From positions 1,240,001 through 1,304,000 of the forward strand of contig NZ_JMKS01000003.1 in the NCBI RefSeq assembly GCF_000685865.1: a stretch of 64,000 nt of DNA, written 5' to 3'. The stretch comes from Exiguobacterium antarcticum DSM 14480. Lineage in GTDB: Bacteria > Bacillota > Bacilli > Exiguobacteriales > Exiguobacteriaceae. Positions 25,965 through 34,079 of this stretch are shown in pieces. The notes below the pieces were generated by a model. That model searched no databases. It had not been told where the DNA came from and worked only from the letters and a program-made list of their open reading frames with translations. Position 1 is the stretch's first letter, and each line of letters opens with the position of its first letter. The position numbers and the translations under genes are program-made.

Positions 25965-26896
25965 AAATCTTTAGTTTAGGCGAAGCCTTGATTGATTTAA
26001 TCCCCTTAGATGCGGACAATCTGACCTTTCAAAAAAATCCAGGTGGCGCTCCGGCAAATGTCGCCGTTGGTTTAGCGCGGCTCGGTGCAGACAGTTACTT
26101 CCTTGGATCTGTCGGTGACGATTCGATGGGACATTTCTTAAAAGATACCCTGCATCATTACGGGGTCAAAACGGACCATCTTGTCTTTGATTCGGCGAAC
26201 AAAACAGGACTTGTGCTCGTCACGAATGCAACGGATGGTGAACGATCATTTGAATTCATCAATTCGTATCGCGCCGATATGAGTTTTCACGAAAAAGATT
26301 TACCTGCTTCCTTTGACGAGGCCGACTTGTTACACATCGGGTCGATTTCCTTGATCTCCGGTGATTCGGTTAAAGCCACGCGTCGCGCGATCGAGATGGC
26401 TAAAGAACAGAATGTCCCCATCTCGTACGATCCCAATTTACGGGAATCGTTATGGGCTGATTTAGATGCCGCCCGTTCGACGATTCGTTCTGTCTTACCA
26501 GATGCGCAAATCGTCAAACTGGCAGAAGAAGAGCTGACTTTTTTGACGGGGCAAACCAATCTCGACGAAGGGGCCGCTGAATTATTAGCGGAATATCCAA
26601 TTCGGTTACTCGCCGTGACACGTGGTGCGGAAGGTTCCCTTCTCTATACGGACCGGTCGATGGCGGAAATCAAAGCTATTTCCGTCGATGCCATCGATAC
26701 GACAGGCGCAGGGGATGCGTTTATGTCTGGTCTATTGCATCAGTGTGCCATCCGGTCGTTTTCGTTTGATTGGGGTGAAGATGAATTGCAGGACATCGGT
26801 CGTTTTGCTGCGATTTCTGGTGGTCTTGCTGCATCCGTCAAAGGAGCGATGGTCGCCTTGCCGACGCTTGACGAAGTATCACGGCGACTGACTTAA
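25961..26896 (+). CDS. PfkB-family sugar kinase, probable fructokinase
   Basis: Ribokinase-fold kinase of 311 residues. Sugar-binding segment NPGGAPANVAVGLARLGADS near residue 25 and ATP/anion-hole motif DTTGAGDAFMSGLL near residue 244. It overlaps the antiterminator gene by 4 bases. With a sucrose PTS, fructose released from sucrose 6-phosphate would be its substrate. No sucrose-6-phosphate hydrolase gene is in this cluster. Confidence 0.9.
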   Translation: MKIFSLGEALIDLIPLDADNLTFQKNPGGAPANVAVGLARLGADSYFLGSVGDDSMGHFLKDTLHHYGVKTDHLVFDSANKTGLVLVTNATDGERSFEFINSYRADMSFHEKDLPASFDEADLLHIGSISLISGDSVKATRRAIEMAKEQNVPISYDPNLRESLWADLDAARSTIRSVLPDAQIVKLAEEELTFLTGQTNLDEGAAELLAEYPIRLLAVTRGAEGSLLYTDRSMAEIKAISVDAIDTTGAGDAFMSGLLHQCAIRSFSFDWGEDELQDIGRFAAISGGLAASVKGAMVALPTLDEVSRRLT

Positions 26897-26949
26897 ACTC
26901 CACTTGAACCGAGCAGCAGTTGTATCATCAAAGTAACTAACACATTCAT
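26893..26949 (-). CDS. possible 18-residue hydrophobic peptide (holin-like toxin pattern)
   Basis: Minus-strand frame starting ATG 7 bases after GAGG, coding for MNVLVTLMIQLLLGSSGV. The TLMI segment and hydrophobic run recall small type I toxins (BsrG/TxpA and holin-like toxins), but it is shorter than the roughly 30 residues usual for them. It overlaps the end of the kinase gene. May be chance. Confidence 0.2.
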   Translation of the reverse strand: MNVLVTLMIQLLLGSSGV

Positions 26950-26964
26950 GTACGTTCCTCATTT

Positions 26965-27023
26965 GAGACAGTAGACCCTCTGCTTTATCCGGAAATGGAT
27001 AAAGACAGAGGGTCTACTTTGTC
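26965..27023 (+). terminator. long hairpin after sucrose operon
   Basis: Nested stems GTAGACCCTCTG / CAGAGGGTCTAC (26971-26982 with 27006-27017) and TTATCC / GGATAA, extended by GAGAC / GTCTC. The T tail is poor, so it might also be a processed or structured leader on the minus strand. Confidence 0.6.
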
Positions 27024-27099
27024 TCTCGCAATGCTGGAACTAACGTTTTCCCTGTAAGAGTCAAGTGACTCAACCATTTTTTAACGATCGGCCCCCCTT

Positions 27100-27795
27100 T
27101 TACTGGGCAGACAAAAATTCTTCGATGACCGCTATCGTCTCATCCTGCTGTTCTTTTGCCGTCAACGGGCTCGTGATATCCCCTTTTTGTTTGCCGTACA
27201 TGCCGAAGTTTGCATGGTTTCCGTCCTTGATCAAATGAAACGTTGCGTCAGACCGGACGTCTTCTTTACTCGCTTCGATATCCTTTACGGGCAAAACTCC
27301 ATCGCGCCCACCATACACCGTCAGCGAAGGTGTATCAATCGCGTCAATCGGATAGGAAGCCAAAAAAATCATCCCGTTGATTTTCGGACTATCCTCCAAA
27401 ATCGTTGAAGCAGCACTTCCGCCTAACGAATGCCCCATCAGATACCAACGTTTGATTTTGGGATGATCTTCGATAATGGATAAGCCGGCTTTTGAATCAA
27501 GCAAGGCGATATTAAACGGTAATTTGGGAATTGCCACAAAGTATCCTGTTTCTGCTAACTGATGACCGATGTAACTGTACGCTGCAGGATCGACTTTCGC
27601 CCCTTGATAAAATATAAAACCGGTTTCACTTCCTGGATCCCCAAACTGATATCCTTGTCCCACCGACTCACCGGTATACTGTTTTGCTTCATTTGTCGGA
27701 CCATAATCGAATTGTGCCCAAATCATAAAGACGGCAATTAGCATACCCAAACCAATGATGAGTCCGATGCTAATCCGTTTTAACCACTTTTTCAT
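27100..27795 (-). CDS. membrane-anchored alpha/beta hydrolase
   Basis: Hydrolase of 231 residues. An N-terminal membrane segment (about 10-27) anchors it outside the cytoplasm. The catalytic nucleophile lies in MGHSLGG, an Asp candidate in YGGRDGV and the His in DGNHANFG, as in the Abhydrolase_5 group. Start at 27795 chosen for its distance to GAGGAGG; an ATG two codons earlier overlaps that site. Substrate unknown. Divergent from the permease gene. Confidence 0.88.
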   Translation of the reverse strand: MKKWLKRISIGLIIGLGMLIAVFMIWAQFDYGPTNEAKQYTGESVGQGYQFGDPGSETGFIFYQGAKVDPAAYSYIGHQLAETGYFVAIPKLPFNIALLDSKAGLSIIEDHPKIKRWYLMGHSLGGSAASTILEDSPKINGMIFLASYPIDAIDTPSLTVYGGRDGVLPVKDIEASKEDVRSDATFHLIKDGNHANFGMYGKQKGDITSPLTAKEQQDETIAVIEEFLSAQ

Positions 27796-27955
27796 AGCCA
27801 TCCCTCCTCTCTTTACAGTACCCCATCAAATGTGCTAAATCACATATGAAAAACAATTTTTGAATTTTCAGTTAATGTAAGCGTCTCTATCTCTTTTTCA
27901 ATATTTGGTTTAAGATAAAAAAAGTATCGGTTATTCGAAAGGGGAATCATCTGTT

Positions 27956-29227
27956 TTGCCACGTACTGTTGTCTCCACGATTCAGTGGTTTTTGTTTATT
28001 ATCTGTACTAACATTGCCCCGCCGCTTGCGATTGCTGCCGCATTTGAACTGTCAAGTGCAGATACACTCGCTTTCCTCTCACGCTGTTTATTCGTTTTTG
28101 CGATTTTAAGTCTCATTCAAGTGTTGTTTGGTCACCGTCTGCCGATCATGGAAGGACCTGCCGGCATTTGGTGGGGAGTCTTTGCCCTCTACTCCTCCAT
28201 TGGAATCACGTTATACGGCAGCTATTCCAACACTTTACAATCCCTTGGTTTTCTACTGATTTTGAGCGGAATCATCTGTATCATCCTAACCCTGACCGGT
28301 GTGCTGCGTCGACTTGTTCCGTTGTTCACGCCCCAAGTCATCGGTGTTTACATGTTACTGTTATCTGCTCAGTTATCCGGTTCCGTCATGAAGGGATTAC
28401 TCAACATCGAAGACGGAAAAATTCAGGTACTTCCTGCTATCATTTCTGTTTTGACTGTCGTCATCTCCCTGTATCTTGAACGCAGTGACCGGTTACGCCA
28501 GTATGCGTTATTGATTACCTTGCTCGTCGGTTGGAGTATGTTCGCCTTGATCGGTCGGGCCGAAATGCCAACATTCGACGGTCCATTCTTTACGTTCCCA
28601 GACCTGATGCCGTTTGGTGGCATTCATCTCGACTGGAGCCTGCTTCCAACAGCATTGATCATCTCATTGTTACTGATGACAAACGTTCTGGCAAATATCA
28701 AAGTCATTGAACGTATCATCAGTGCAAAACGTGGCGAACAGGTCAAAGGGCAAGTCGCGACAGCGGGTGTCACAGCCGGCATCGGACAAATTTTCGCCGG
28801 AATGTTCGGAACAGTTGGTCCGGTCGCGATTTCCGGAACAGCTGGCTTTATCGCTTCAACGGATAACACGGACCGTAGAGCCTTTGCGGTCGCCAATGTC
28901 ATCTGTCTTTTTCTCAGTATCGTCACACCATTCGTCGGACTGATTGCGAAGATTCCGGTCGCGGTCGGATATGCGATGGTCGCTCCGATCGTTGCAGGAA
29001 TGGCGATCATTGGTGTCACGGAAGCCTCGCGAGAACTGAATCGACAGACAGCGATGATTACAGTCGGACTTCCATTACTCGTCGGAATCGGTTCGTTACT
29101 CCTCCCAAAAGGCGCGACGGCTGACTTACCTCCACTCGTCACGACATTGATGTCGAATGGTCTCGTACTTGGGACGCTTGTCGCTTTGCTCGCTGAATCA
29201 CTGCGTCACATCCGAACGAATGATTAA
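27956..29227 (+). CDS. nucleobase:cation symporter (NCS2/NAT family), TTG start
   Basis: Purine or pyrimidine permease of 423 residues with about 12 to 14 membrane segments. NCS2 features: MEGPAGIWWGVFALYSS, GTVGPVAISGTAGFIASTD and QVIGVYMLLLSAQLSG, resembling Bacillus YwdJ-type proteins. Translation starts at TTG after GAAAGGGG; no ATG is suitably placed. No purine riboswitch is visible in its leader. Substrate (uracil, xanthine or another base) not determinable. Confidence 0.87.
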   Translation: MPRTVVSTIQWFLFIICTNIAPPLAIAAAFELSSADTLAFLSRCLFVFAILSLIQVLFGHRLPIMEGPAGIWWGVFALYSSIGITLYGSYSNTLQSLGFLLILSGIICIILTLTGVLRRLVPLFTPQVIGVYMLLLSAQLSGSVMKGLLNIEDGKIQVLPAIISVLTVVISLYLERSDRLRQYALLITLLVGWSMFALIGRAEMPTFDGPFFTFPDLMPFGGIHLDWSLLPTALIISLLLMTNVLANIKVIERIISAKRGEQVKGQVATAGVTAGIGQIFAGMFGTVGPVAISGTAGFIASTDNTDRRAFAVANVICLFLSIVTPFVGLIAKIPVAVGYAMVAPIVAGMAIIGVTEASRELNRQTAMITVGLPLLVGIGSLLLPKGATADLPPLVTTLMSNGLVLGTLVALLAESLRHIRTND

Positions 29228-29279
29228 AAAAAGACAGCTGCTCTTGGAATGAACTCATCCAAGCCAGCTGTCTTTTTTC
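29228..29279. terminator. bidirectional terminator permease / peptide transporter
   Basis: Stem AAAAAGACAGCTG...CAGCTGTCTTTTT with inner CTTGGA / TCCAAG pairing, between convergent genes. Confidence 0.9.
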
Positions 29280-29290
29280 GTGTCATATTC

Positions 29291-30784
29291 TTAACGAATA
29301 CCACGCATATACTTCTGAAGTTTTGGTGCGAAAGCAAACAGAATGATTCCGAGAATGATGGCAACCGTGCCGGTGATTCCGAAATAAGCGATTTCCGTAT
29401 CTGCTCCGTAATATTTTACGATTTGGGCGTTAACCGCCTGTCCTGTCGCATTCGTCAAGAACCACAGACTCATTGTCTGTGCGGAGAATGCAGCTGGGGC
29501 AAGTTTTGTCGTCGCGGATAATCCGACAGGTGATAAGAACAATTCACCAATAACAACGAGGAAGAAACTAAGGGCGAGCCAAAGTGGGCTGACCGTCGTA
29601 TCTGTTCCGAACAATATTCCTGGTAGCATCATGACGATGAATGAAAGTCCAGCGAAAATCAAACCAAACGAAAACTTCTGCATCGTCGTTGGCTGACGGT
29701 CACCGAGTTTGACCCAAAAACTTGCAAAGACAGGTGCCAGCACGATGATGAAGAGCGGGTTAAGTGACTGGAAGAATGCCGGTTCAAGACTAAAACCAAG
29801 GAATGATAAATTTGTTCGTTCATCGGCAAAAATCGAGAGGACATACGAACCTTGTTCCTGAATTGCCCAGAATACCGCTGCCGCAATGAAGAGCGGGATG
29901 TATGCGAGTAGACGTGAACGTTCGTCATCCGTAATTTTCGGACTCCGTAACATGAATGTGAAGTAGGCAATCGGAATCAGGATTCCAAAGAACGTCACCA
30001 TCAACGTAAAACGATCGATCGTCAACAATCCTGTGAATGCTGCAATCGTCCCAAGAATGGCTACGACAACAACGACAGCGGATGCAATCGTGAAGAAACG
30101 TTTCCGTTCATTTCCTTCGAGCGGATTCAAGACATATGTTCCTGCTTGACCCAGATTCTTTTTCTTCGTCAAGACAAACACGATAAGACCGACGAACATT
30201 CCGATAGCGGCCAGCGCAAAACCAGCGTGGTAACCAGCGCGATCCGAAACACCACCCACGATGAGTGGGGCTAAAAATGCTCCGGCATTGATCCCCATGT
30301 AGAAGATACTGAAGCCCGCGTCACGACGATTATCGGTTTTGCTGTAAAGATCCCCGACGATGTTCGAAACGTTGGGTTTCAAGAACCCTGTTCCGATGAC
30401 GATTAGTCCCATCGAGATAAACAAGGCTGTAATCCCTGCCGGCAATGCCAACACGATATGACCAAGCATGATGAGAATCCCACCATAAAAGACGGTTCGT
30501 GAGGTGCCTAACAGACGGTCAGCGACCCATCCTCCGATGATCCCTGACATATAAACAAGTGATCCGTAAACTGCCATGATCGACGCTGCCGTCGTTTTAT
30601 CGATGCCAAGACCACCATTTGCGACAGAATCGTACATATAGAAGATGAGGATGGCACGCATTCCATAGTAGGAAAAACGTTCCCAAAACTCGGTGAAGAA
30701 CAGGGTGAACAACCCTTTCGGATTCCCGAAGAATCCTTTTTGCGGAACAGTCTTATAGACCTGATCGCGATCAAACTCTGCCAT
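29291..30784 (-). CDS. dtpT: POT/PTR2-family di- and tripeptide:H+ symporter
   Basis: Peptide transporter of 497 residues with about 14 membrane segments. POT signatures: EFWERFSYYGMRAILIFYM (ExxERxxYY motif) near residue 32, GGWVADRLLGTSRTVFYGG, and FSIFYMGINAGAFLAPLI. Start follows AAAGGAG. Its leader holds the inverted repeat GTCTCAC-N14-GTGAGAC, a candidate regulatory site. Confidence 0.95.
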   Translation of the reverse strand: MAEFDRDQVYKTVPQKGFFGNPKGLFTLFFTEFWERFSYYGMRAILIFYMYDSVANGGLGIDKTTAASIMAVYGSLVYMSGIIGGWVADRLLGTSRTVFYGGILIMLGHIVLALPAGITALFISMGLIVIGTGFLKPNVSNIVGDLYSKTDNRRDAGFSIFYMGINAGAFLAPLIVGGVSDRAGYHAGFALAAIGMFVGLIVFVLTKKKNLGQAGTYVLNPLEGNERKRFFTIASAVVVVVAILGTIAAFTGLLTIDRFTLMVTFFGILIPIAYFTFMLRSPKITDDERSRLLAYIPLFIAAAVFWAIQEQGSYVLSIFADERTNLSFLGFSLEPAFFQSLNPLFIIVLAPVFASFWVKLGDRQPTTMQKFSFGLIFAGLSFIVMMLPGILFGTDTTVSPLWLALSFFLVVIGELFLSPVGLSATTKLAPAAFSAQTMSLWFLTNATGQAVNAQIVKYYGADTEIAYFGITGTVAIILGIILFAFAPKLQKYMRGIR

Positions 30785-30903
30785 ATGATCGGCTCCTTTC
30801 GTCTACCTTCAATATGTGCACATTGTTCAATCTTTTTCCCGCTTTCCCCAAACGATAAGCGTGAACCAACCGATTGAACGTAAATACACTGTTTTGCCTG
30901 AAT

Positions 30904-30933
30904 TGTCTCACTTCTTTTTTTGTTTGTGAGACA
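30904..30933. promoter_or_regulatory. inverted repeat in peptide-transporter leader
   Basis: TGTCTCAC (30904-30911) and GTGAGACA (30926-30933) with 14 A/T-rich bases between them, 120-150 bases before the dtpT start. Could be an operator spanning two helical turns or an RNA hairpin. Confidence 0.45.
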
Positions 30934-30987
30934 GCACTATATCATTCAACCGTAAATCATTTGATGAGTCAAATATTAATTTTGTTA

Positions 30988-31016
30988 CAAAAAAAGAGCG
31001 ATACGAAAAGTCGCTC
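30988..31016 (-). terminator. terminator of oxidoreductase operon
   Basis: Stem GAGCGA / TCGCTC followed on the minus strand by a long T run, just after the stop codon at 31019. Confidence 0.8.
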
Positions 31017-31018
31017 GC

Positions 31019-31654
31019 TCAAGTCTGCATTTCTTTTGATTCAATGATCGTCACCCCGGGTGGTGCGTGTAATGTATGATGAATCATGGCCTGTGCGACC
31101 TTCTCCGCTTCAATCGGAGCAAACGTACTGCGTTTTAGTAATGGACGGAGTACGGTCGAGACACGCGCTGCCGCCTGTTCTCCGAACCGGAACTCATCCC
31201 GTTCCCCGAGCAATAGCGATGGTCGGAAAATAAGTAAGGCATCGTATCCGAGTACACGCAAACCGTTTTCCGTATCGCCTTTGACACGGTTATAAAACGT
31301 CTTGGCATTCGGATGGGCACCGAGGGCAGAGATCAATGCAAATCGTGTAGCACCTAAATCCATGAGTTCACGACCGACTTCGATCGGATACGTATAGTCC
31401 ACCTGCCGGAAGGCTTCTTGTGATCCGGCTTGTTTGATCGTCGTTCCGAGTGCACAGTAGACATGATCCACTTCCGGCAGTTCAATTTCCGTCACCCGGT
31501 CAAAATCAATCACCCATTCTTCCAGTTTCGGATGAAACCGGTTCATCGGACGACGGACAAGCACGTGTACTTCCTGATAGTCTTCATGCGCCAGTAGTTG
31601 ATCGACGAGCTCTTGACCCACTAATCCAGTCGCCCCTAAAATAGCTGCCTTCAT
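31019..31654 (-). CDS. NAD(P)-binding oxidoreductase (atypical SDR)
   Basis: Rossmann protein of 211 residues. Dinucleotide motif ILGATGLVGQELVDQLL at the N-terminus, CALGTT and a SALGAHPNAKTFYNRVKG segment with an SDR-like Tyr and Lys (YNRVK), as in HTATIP2/YwnB-type oxidoreductases. The ATG at 31654 overlaps the stop of the upstream ATP-grasp gene; ATG 31657 is an alternative. Last gene of an operon with the lipoprotein and ATP-grasp genes. Substrate unknown. Confidence 0.88.
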   Translation of the reverse strand: MKAAILGATGLVGQELVDQLLAHEDYQEVHVLVRRPMNRFHPKLEEWVIDFDRVTEIELPEVDHVYCALGTTIKQAGSQEAFRQVDYTYPIEVGRELMDLGATRFALISALGAHPNAKTFYNRVKGDTENGLRVLGYDALLIFRPSLLLGERDEFRFGEQAAARVSTVLRPLLKRSTFAPIEAEKVAQAMIHHTLHAPPGVTIIESKEMQT

Positions 31655-32877
31655 CATTTATCCTCCTCTTGATGTTCCTGTTGTCCAATGGGTAAGAAAT
31701 AAGAGCGGTTCCCTGTGATTCGCTCACCCGCCCGCACGCCGATAGCACTCGGCCGTCCCCCGAGGACAAATACACCGAACATATATGCGACTTCGGTTCC
31801 GTTTTCCAACTGCCAGGTCGGTAATTCTTGATAACGTTGATAAACGGCCGATTGATCAACAAATGAACGTTGTTCGTTGCTATACATGACGTCTCCATTC
31901 CCTTGATGGATCGTCACGGTATCTCCTTCTCTTCCGAAAATCGGTTTTTCGACGAACGCTTGACGTCGCTCTAAAAAGGATGCCGGACTTAAGTAGGTCG
32001 GTAGAAAATAGCGTTCAATGATCTCGTGTTCTTGGTCCGTCAGGTAGGCGTGGTTTGATTCATGTAACAGCCAAATCAACGCCAAGACCGATTTCGCCTG
32101 CATCAAGAACGCAGACGGTGGATTGATGATCTCAAGCAAACCCATTTCGACGAGTTGAAGCAATAATGCACCTAATTCTTTCCCGTCTTCATCGCGATCG
32201 AGAAGCGCCATTTCGATTGGAAAAGTCTGTCGGTATAAGATATCGATCCGTTTCCCGTCTTGATCGTACAGTCCATCCTCCGGACGAATCTCTAACTCAT
32301 CCAGCGGGCAATATCCGGCACCGGCAACAAACTGTTGCAAATACTCTGTCGTCAAGCGATCTTCGATGTTGTCACCGTGTGACGTGAAGACGACATGCGG
32401 CCGCTGACTGATCCGGTGTGCCGCCGCCTCGACGGCACGACAAACACTTTCAGCGAGTTGCGTCGCTTGCCCTGGATTGATCGGCTGAAGTCCTACTTTT
32501 TTAGCAATCCGGTCATTGACCTCAAAGGATTCCTTGATGAACGTCGGTGTATCCGCATTCCACTCCATGACGGAGATGTTTTCACCGGTGACGATAAAAT
32601 CAAACCGACTGATGACGGATAAGGGGCGCATCGTCTGTAACCGTAAAAACGGTACAGCTGCTTCCGGAAAACCAAGTTCAAGTAATCCCTGATCATCCAT
32701 CGTCCACAAAATCGGAATCACCTTTTCAAAAATCGAATAGGCATCCCGTGCCGCCACCCGTAAGTTTTCGATTGTTTCCTTGGAAACCGGCATCACTTCT
32801 GTCAATGCATAGATGTCGCCATCCAGCAAATCCCAAAACGATTCGATATCACCATACAGTTTCTGACGTTCGTTCAT
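31654..32877 (-). CDS. glutathionylspermidine synthase-like ATP-grasp ligase (YgiC/YjfC type)
   Basis: ATP-grasp enzyme of 407 residues. Segments SRFDFIVTGENISVMEWNADTPTFIKESF, PHVVFTSHGDNIEDR, EKPIFGREGDTV (ATP-binding Lys) and the C-terminal GVRAGERITGNRSYFLPI fit the GSP_synth family. Family members form amide bonds between carboxylates and amines or peptides; the Gram-positive versions have no proven substrate, and this organism is expected to use bacillithiol rather than glutathione. It overlaps the upstream lipoprotein gene by 4 bases, as YgiC sits beside YgiB in enterobacteria. Confidence 0.85.
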   Translation of the reverse strand: MNERQKLYGDIESFWDLLDGDIYALTEVMPVSKETIENLRVAARDAYSIFEKVIPILWTMDDQGLLELGFPEAAVPFLRLQTMRPLSVISRFDFIVTGENISVMEWNADTPTFIKESFEVNDRIAKKVGLQPINPGQATQLAESVCRAVEAAAHRISQRPHVVFTSHGDNIEDRLTTEYLQQFVAGAGYCPLDELEIRPEDGLYDQDGKRIDILYRQTFPIEMALLDRDEDGKELGALLLQLVEMGLLEIINPPSAFLMQAKSVLALIWLLHESNHAYLTDQEHEIIERYFLPTYLSPASFLERRQAFVEKPIFGREGDTVTIHQGNGDVMYSNEQRSFVDQSAVYQRYQELPTWQLENGTEVAYMFGVFVLGGRPSAIGVRAGERITGNRSYFLPIGQQEHQEEDK

Positions 32878-33212
32878 CCGCCGAAGAAACCGGACGACGA
32901 CCCCGTCCCAAACCCTTTTGTCTTCGCGTTGTAACTTTTGACCTCTTTTGATTTAGGAGTGTAACCTTTTGTTCGCATCGCACTATGCATCAGGGCACGC
33001 GACGCAAAATAACTGCCTCCCCAATAGAAGAAACCGGAATGTGTCGAGTTTGCATCGTCGCAATACCAAACACCTTCATCATTATCGTATTCATAATCGT
33101 CACAATCCGGATCGTCCGGACGTTCCGCCTTGGCATTATCTGATCCGCATCCACTGAGCGTCGTCCCAATCAATAACGTTGCCGCAAGTGATGCCTGTTT
33201 CATCCAACTCAC
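32874..33212 (-). CDS. small lipoprotein (YgiB/DUF1190-like context)
   Basis: Lipoprotein of 112 residues. Signal peptide with lipobox TTLSGC (Cys22), then an acidic Asp/Tyr-rich stretch containing two Cys (DPDCDDYEYDNDEG, WYCDD) and a Gly/Ser-rich tail ending GSSSGFFGG. Translationally coupled to the ATP-grasp ligase. By analogy with YgiB-YgiC and YjfM-YjfC it may be the ligase's partner or substrate (inference). Confidence 0.8.
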   Translation of the reverse strand: MSWMKQASLAATLLIGTTLSGCGSDNAKAERPDDPDCDDYEYDNDEGVWYCDDANSTHSGFFYWGGSYFASRALMHSAMRTKGYTPKSKEVKSYNAKTKGFGTGSSSGFFGG

Positions 33213-33345
33213 ATCTCATACCCCTTTCGTGACAATTTGTTATTCTAAGTATACGCTTTTTCCACCAAAAAAGTTTCTAAGTCTTATCGGAACTTTTTTT
33301 GCTTAATCCAGTAGAACAACTAAGAAGACTTAAGGAGGAAATCAG

Positions 33346-33792
33346 ATGTCACTTGCCTATTATGTCGAAGACCAAAATGAATTCAAATCGATTTATCAAT
33401 ACAGCCGTTTTGCGATTGAACCGGACGAAATCATCGCCCACCAATTATGTGAATTTCATATCATCGAAGGTCACCTCTATGAATTACGTTCCAATGAAAT
33501 GGAGGGCGAATACGATCAGTTGATCGTCGACCATGTCGAAGCTTCACCGCGTGATCCAAGTGACCGCGTCTATCCCCCCCATCAGATTCATTTGGAATTT
33601 CGACGGTATCAAGACAGTGGTCCACACCCTGTCATCAAAACAGTGACCGTCCCGAATCATATCCAGGCGATGCGCTTTTTGATTAAAGATAAATTAAACG
33701 TTCCCGACACCGGCGTCTTCGAACGAGACAGCTGTGAGATTGATTTAGACCGGAATTGTTACGTCATTTATTTGGGCGAAGAAGTCGTCTAA
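33346..33792 (+). CDS. hypothetical protein
   Basis: Soluble protein of 148 residues, no recognised family. Predicted mixed alpha/beta, acidic, no signal peptide or membrane segment; contains VEASPRDPSDRVYPPHQIHL and FERDSCEIDLDRNCYVIYLG. A good AAGGAGG precedes its ATG. Its leader holds a terminator-like hairpin (33269-33300) whose loop AAGTCTT is complementary to AAGACTT just before the ribosome binding site. Confidence 0.8.
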   Translation: MSLAYYVEDQNEFKSIYQYSRFAIEPDEIIAHQLCEFHIIEGHLYELRSNEMEGEYDQLIVDHVEASPRDPSDRVYPPHQIHLEFRRYQDSGPHPVIKTVTVPNHIQAMRFLIKDKLNVPDTGVFERDSCEIDLDRNCYVIYLGEEVV

Positions 33793-33878
33793 CGAAAGAA
33801 ATAAGCATAGTTCGTTTTCAAGACACGTTTTTTTTGGCATACTAGATGGTAAGAACGAATTAATCGAGGTGAACACAC

Positions 33879-34052
33879 ATGAGCGAACAACCAAAAAAAT
33901 TGTCTCTTCAAGAAGCAATGATGGAGCAATTAAAAGCAAAAAAACAATCACAAACAAAACGTCCGACTGGTTTGCGCGGAACAGAAACAAAACAAATGAC
34001 AAGCCAAAAAACGAAAAAAACGAACAACCAGAAAAAACGGACAGGTGTCTAA
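33879..34052 (+). CDS. small, highly basic hypothetical protein
   Basis: Protein of 57 residues beginning MSEQPKKLSLQEAMMEQLKA and then made largely of Lys, Gln, Thr, Arg and Asn. It starts 7 bases after GAGGTG and its stop lies 27 bases before the ABC-F gene, so it is probably co-transcribed with it. Composition suggests nucleic-acid or ribosome contact and intrinsic disorder (inference). Family not recognised. Confidence 0.65.
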   Translation: MSEQPKKLSLQEAMMEQLKAKKQSQTKRPTGLRGTETKQMTSQKTKKTNNQKKRTGV

Positions 34053-34079
34053 TTGAATTCGTGAAATAAGGGAGTAGTT

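Noticed and set aside
27833-27848. ATGTG-N6-CACAT considered as an FNR/CRP-type site between the hydrolase and permease genes
   Set aside because: Arm spacing is two bases too short for the TGTGA-N6-TCACA pattern.
27956-27958. Purine riboswitch expected before the nucleobase permease
   Set aside because: The leader of about 150 bases has none of the conserved purine aptamer loops.
28624-29142. 172-codon frame antisense to the nucleobase permease
   Set aside because: Composition mirrors the membrane protein on the other strand; no start signal.
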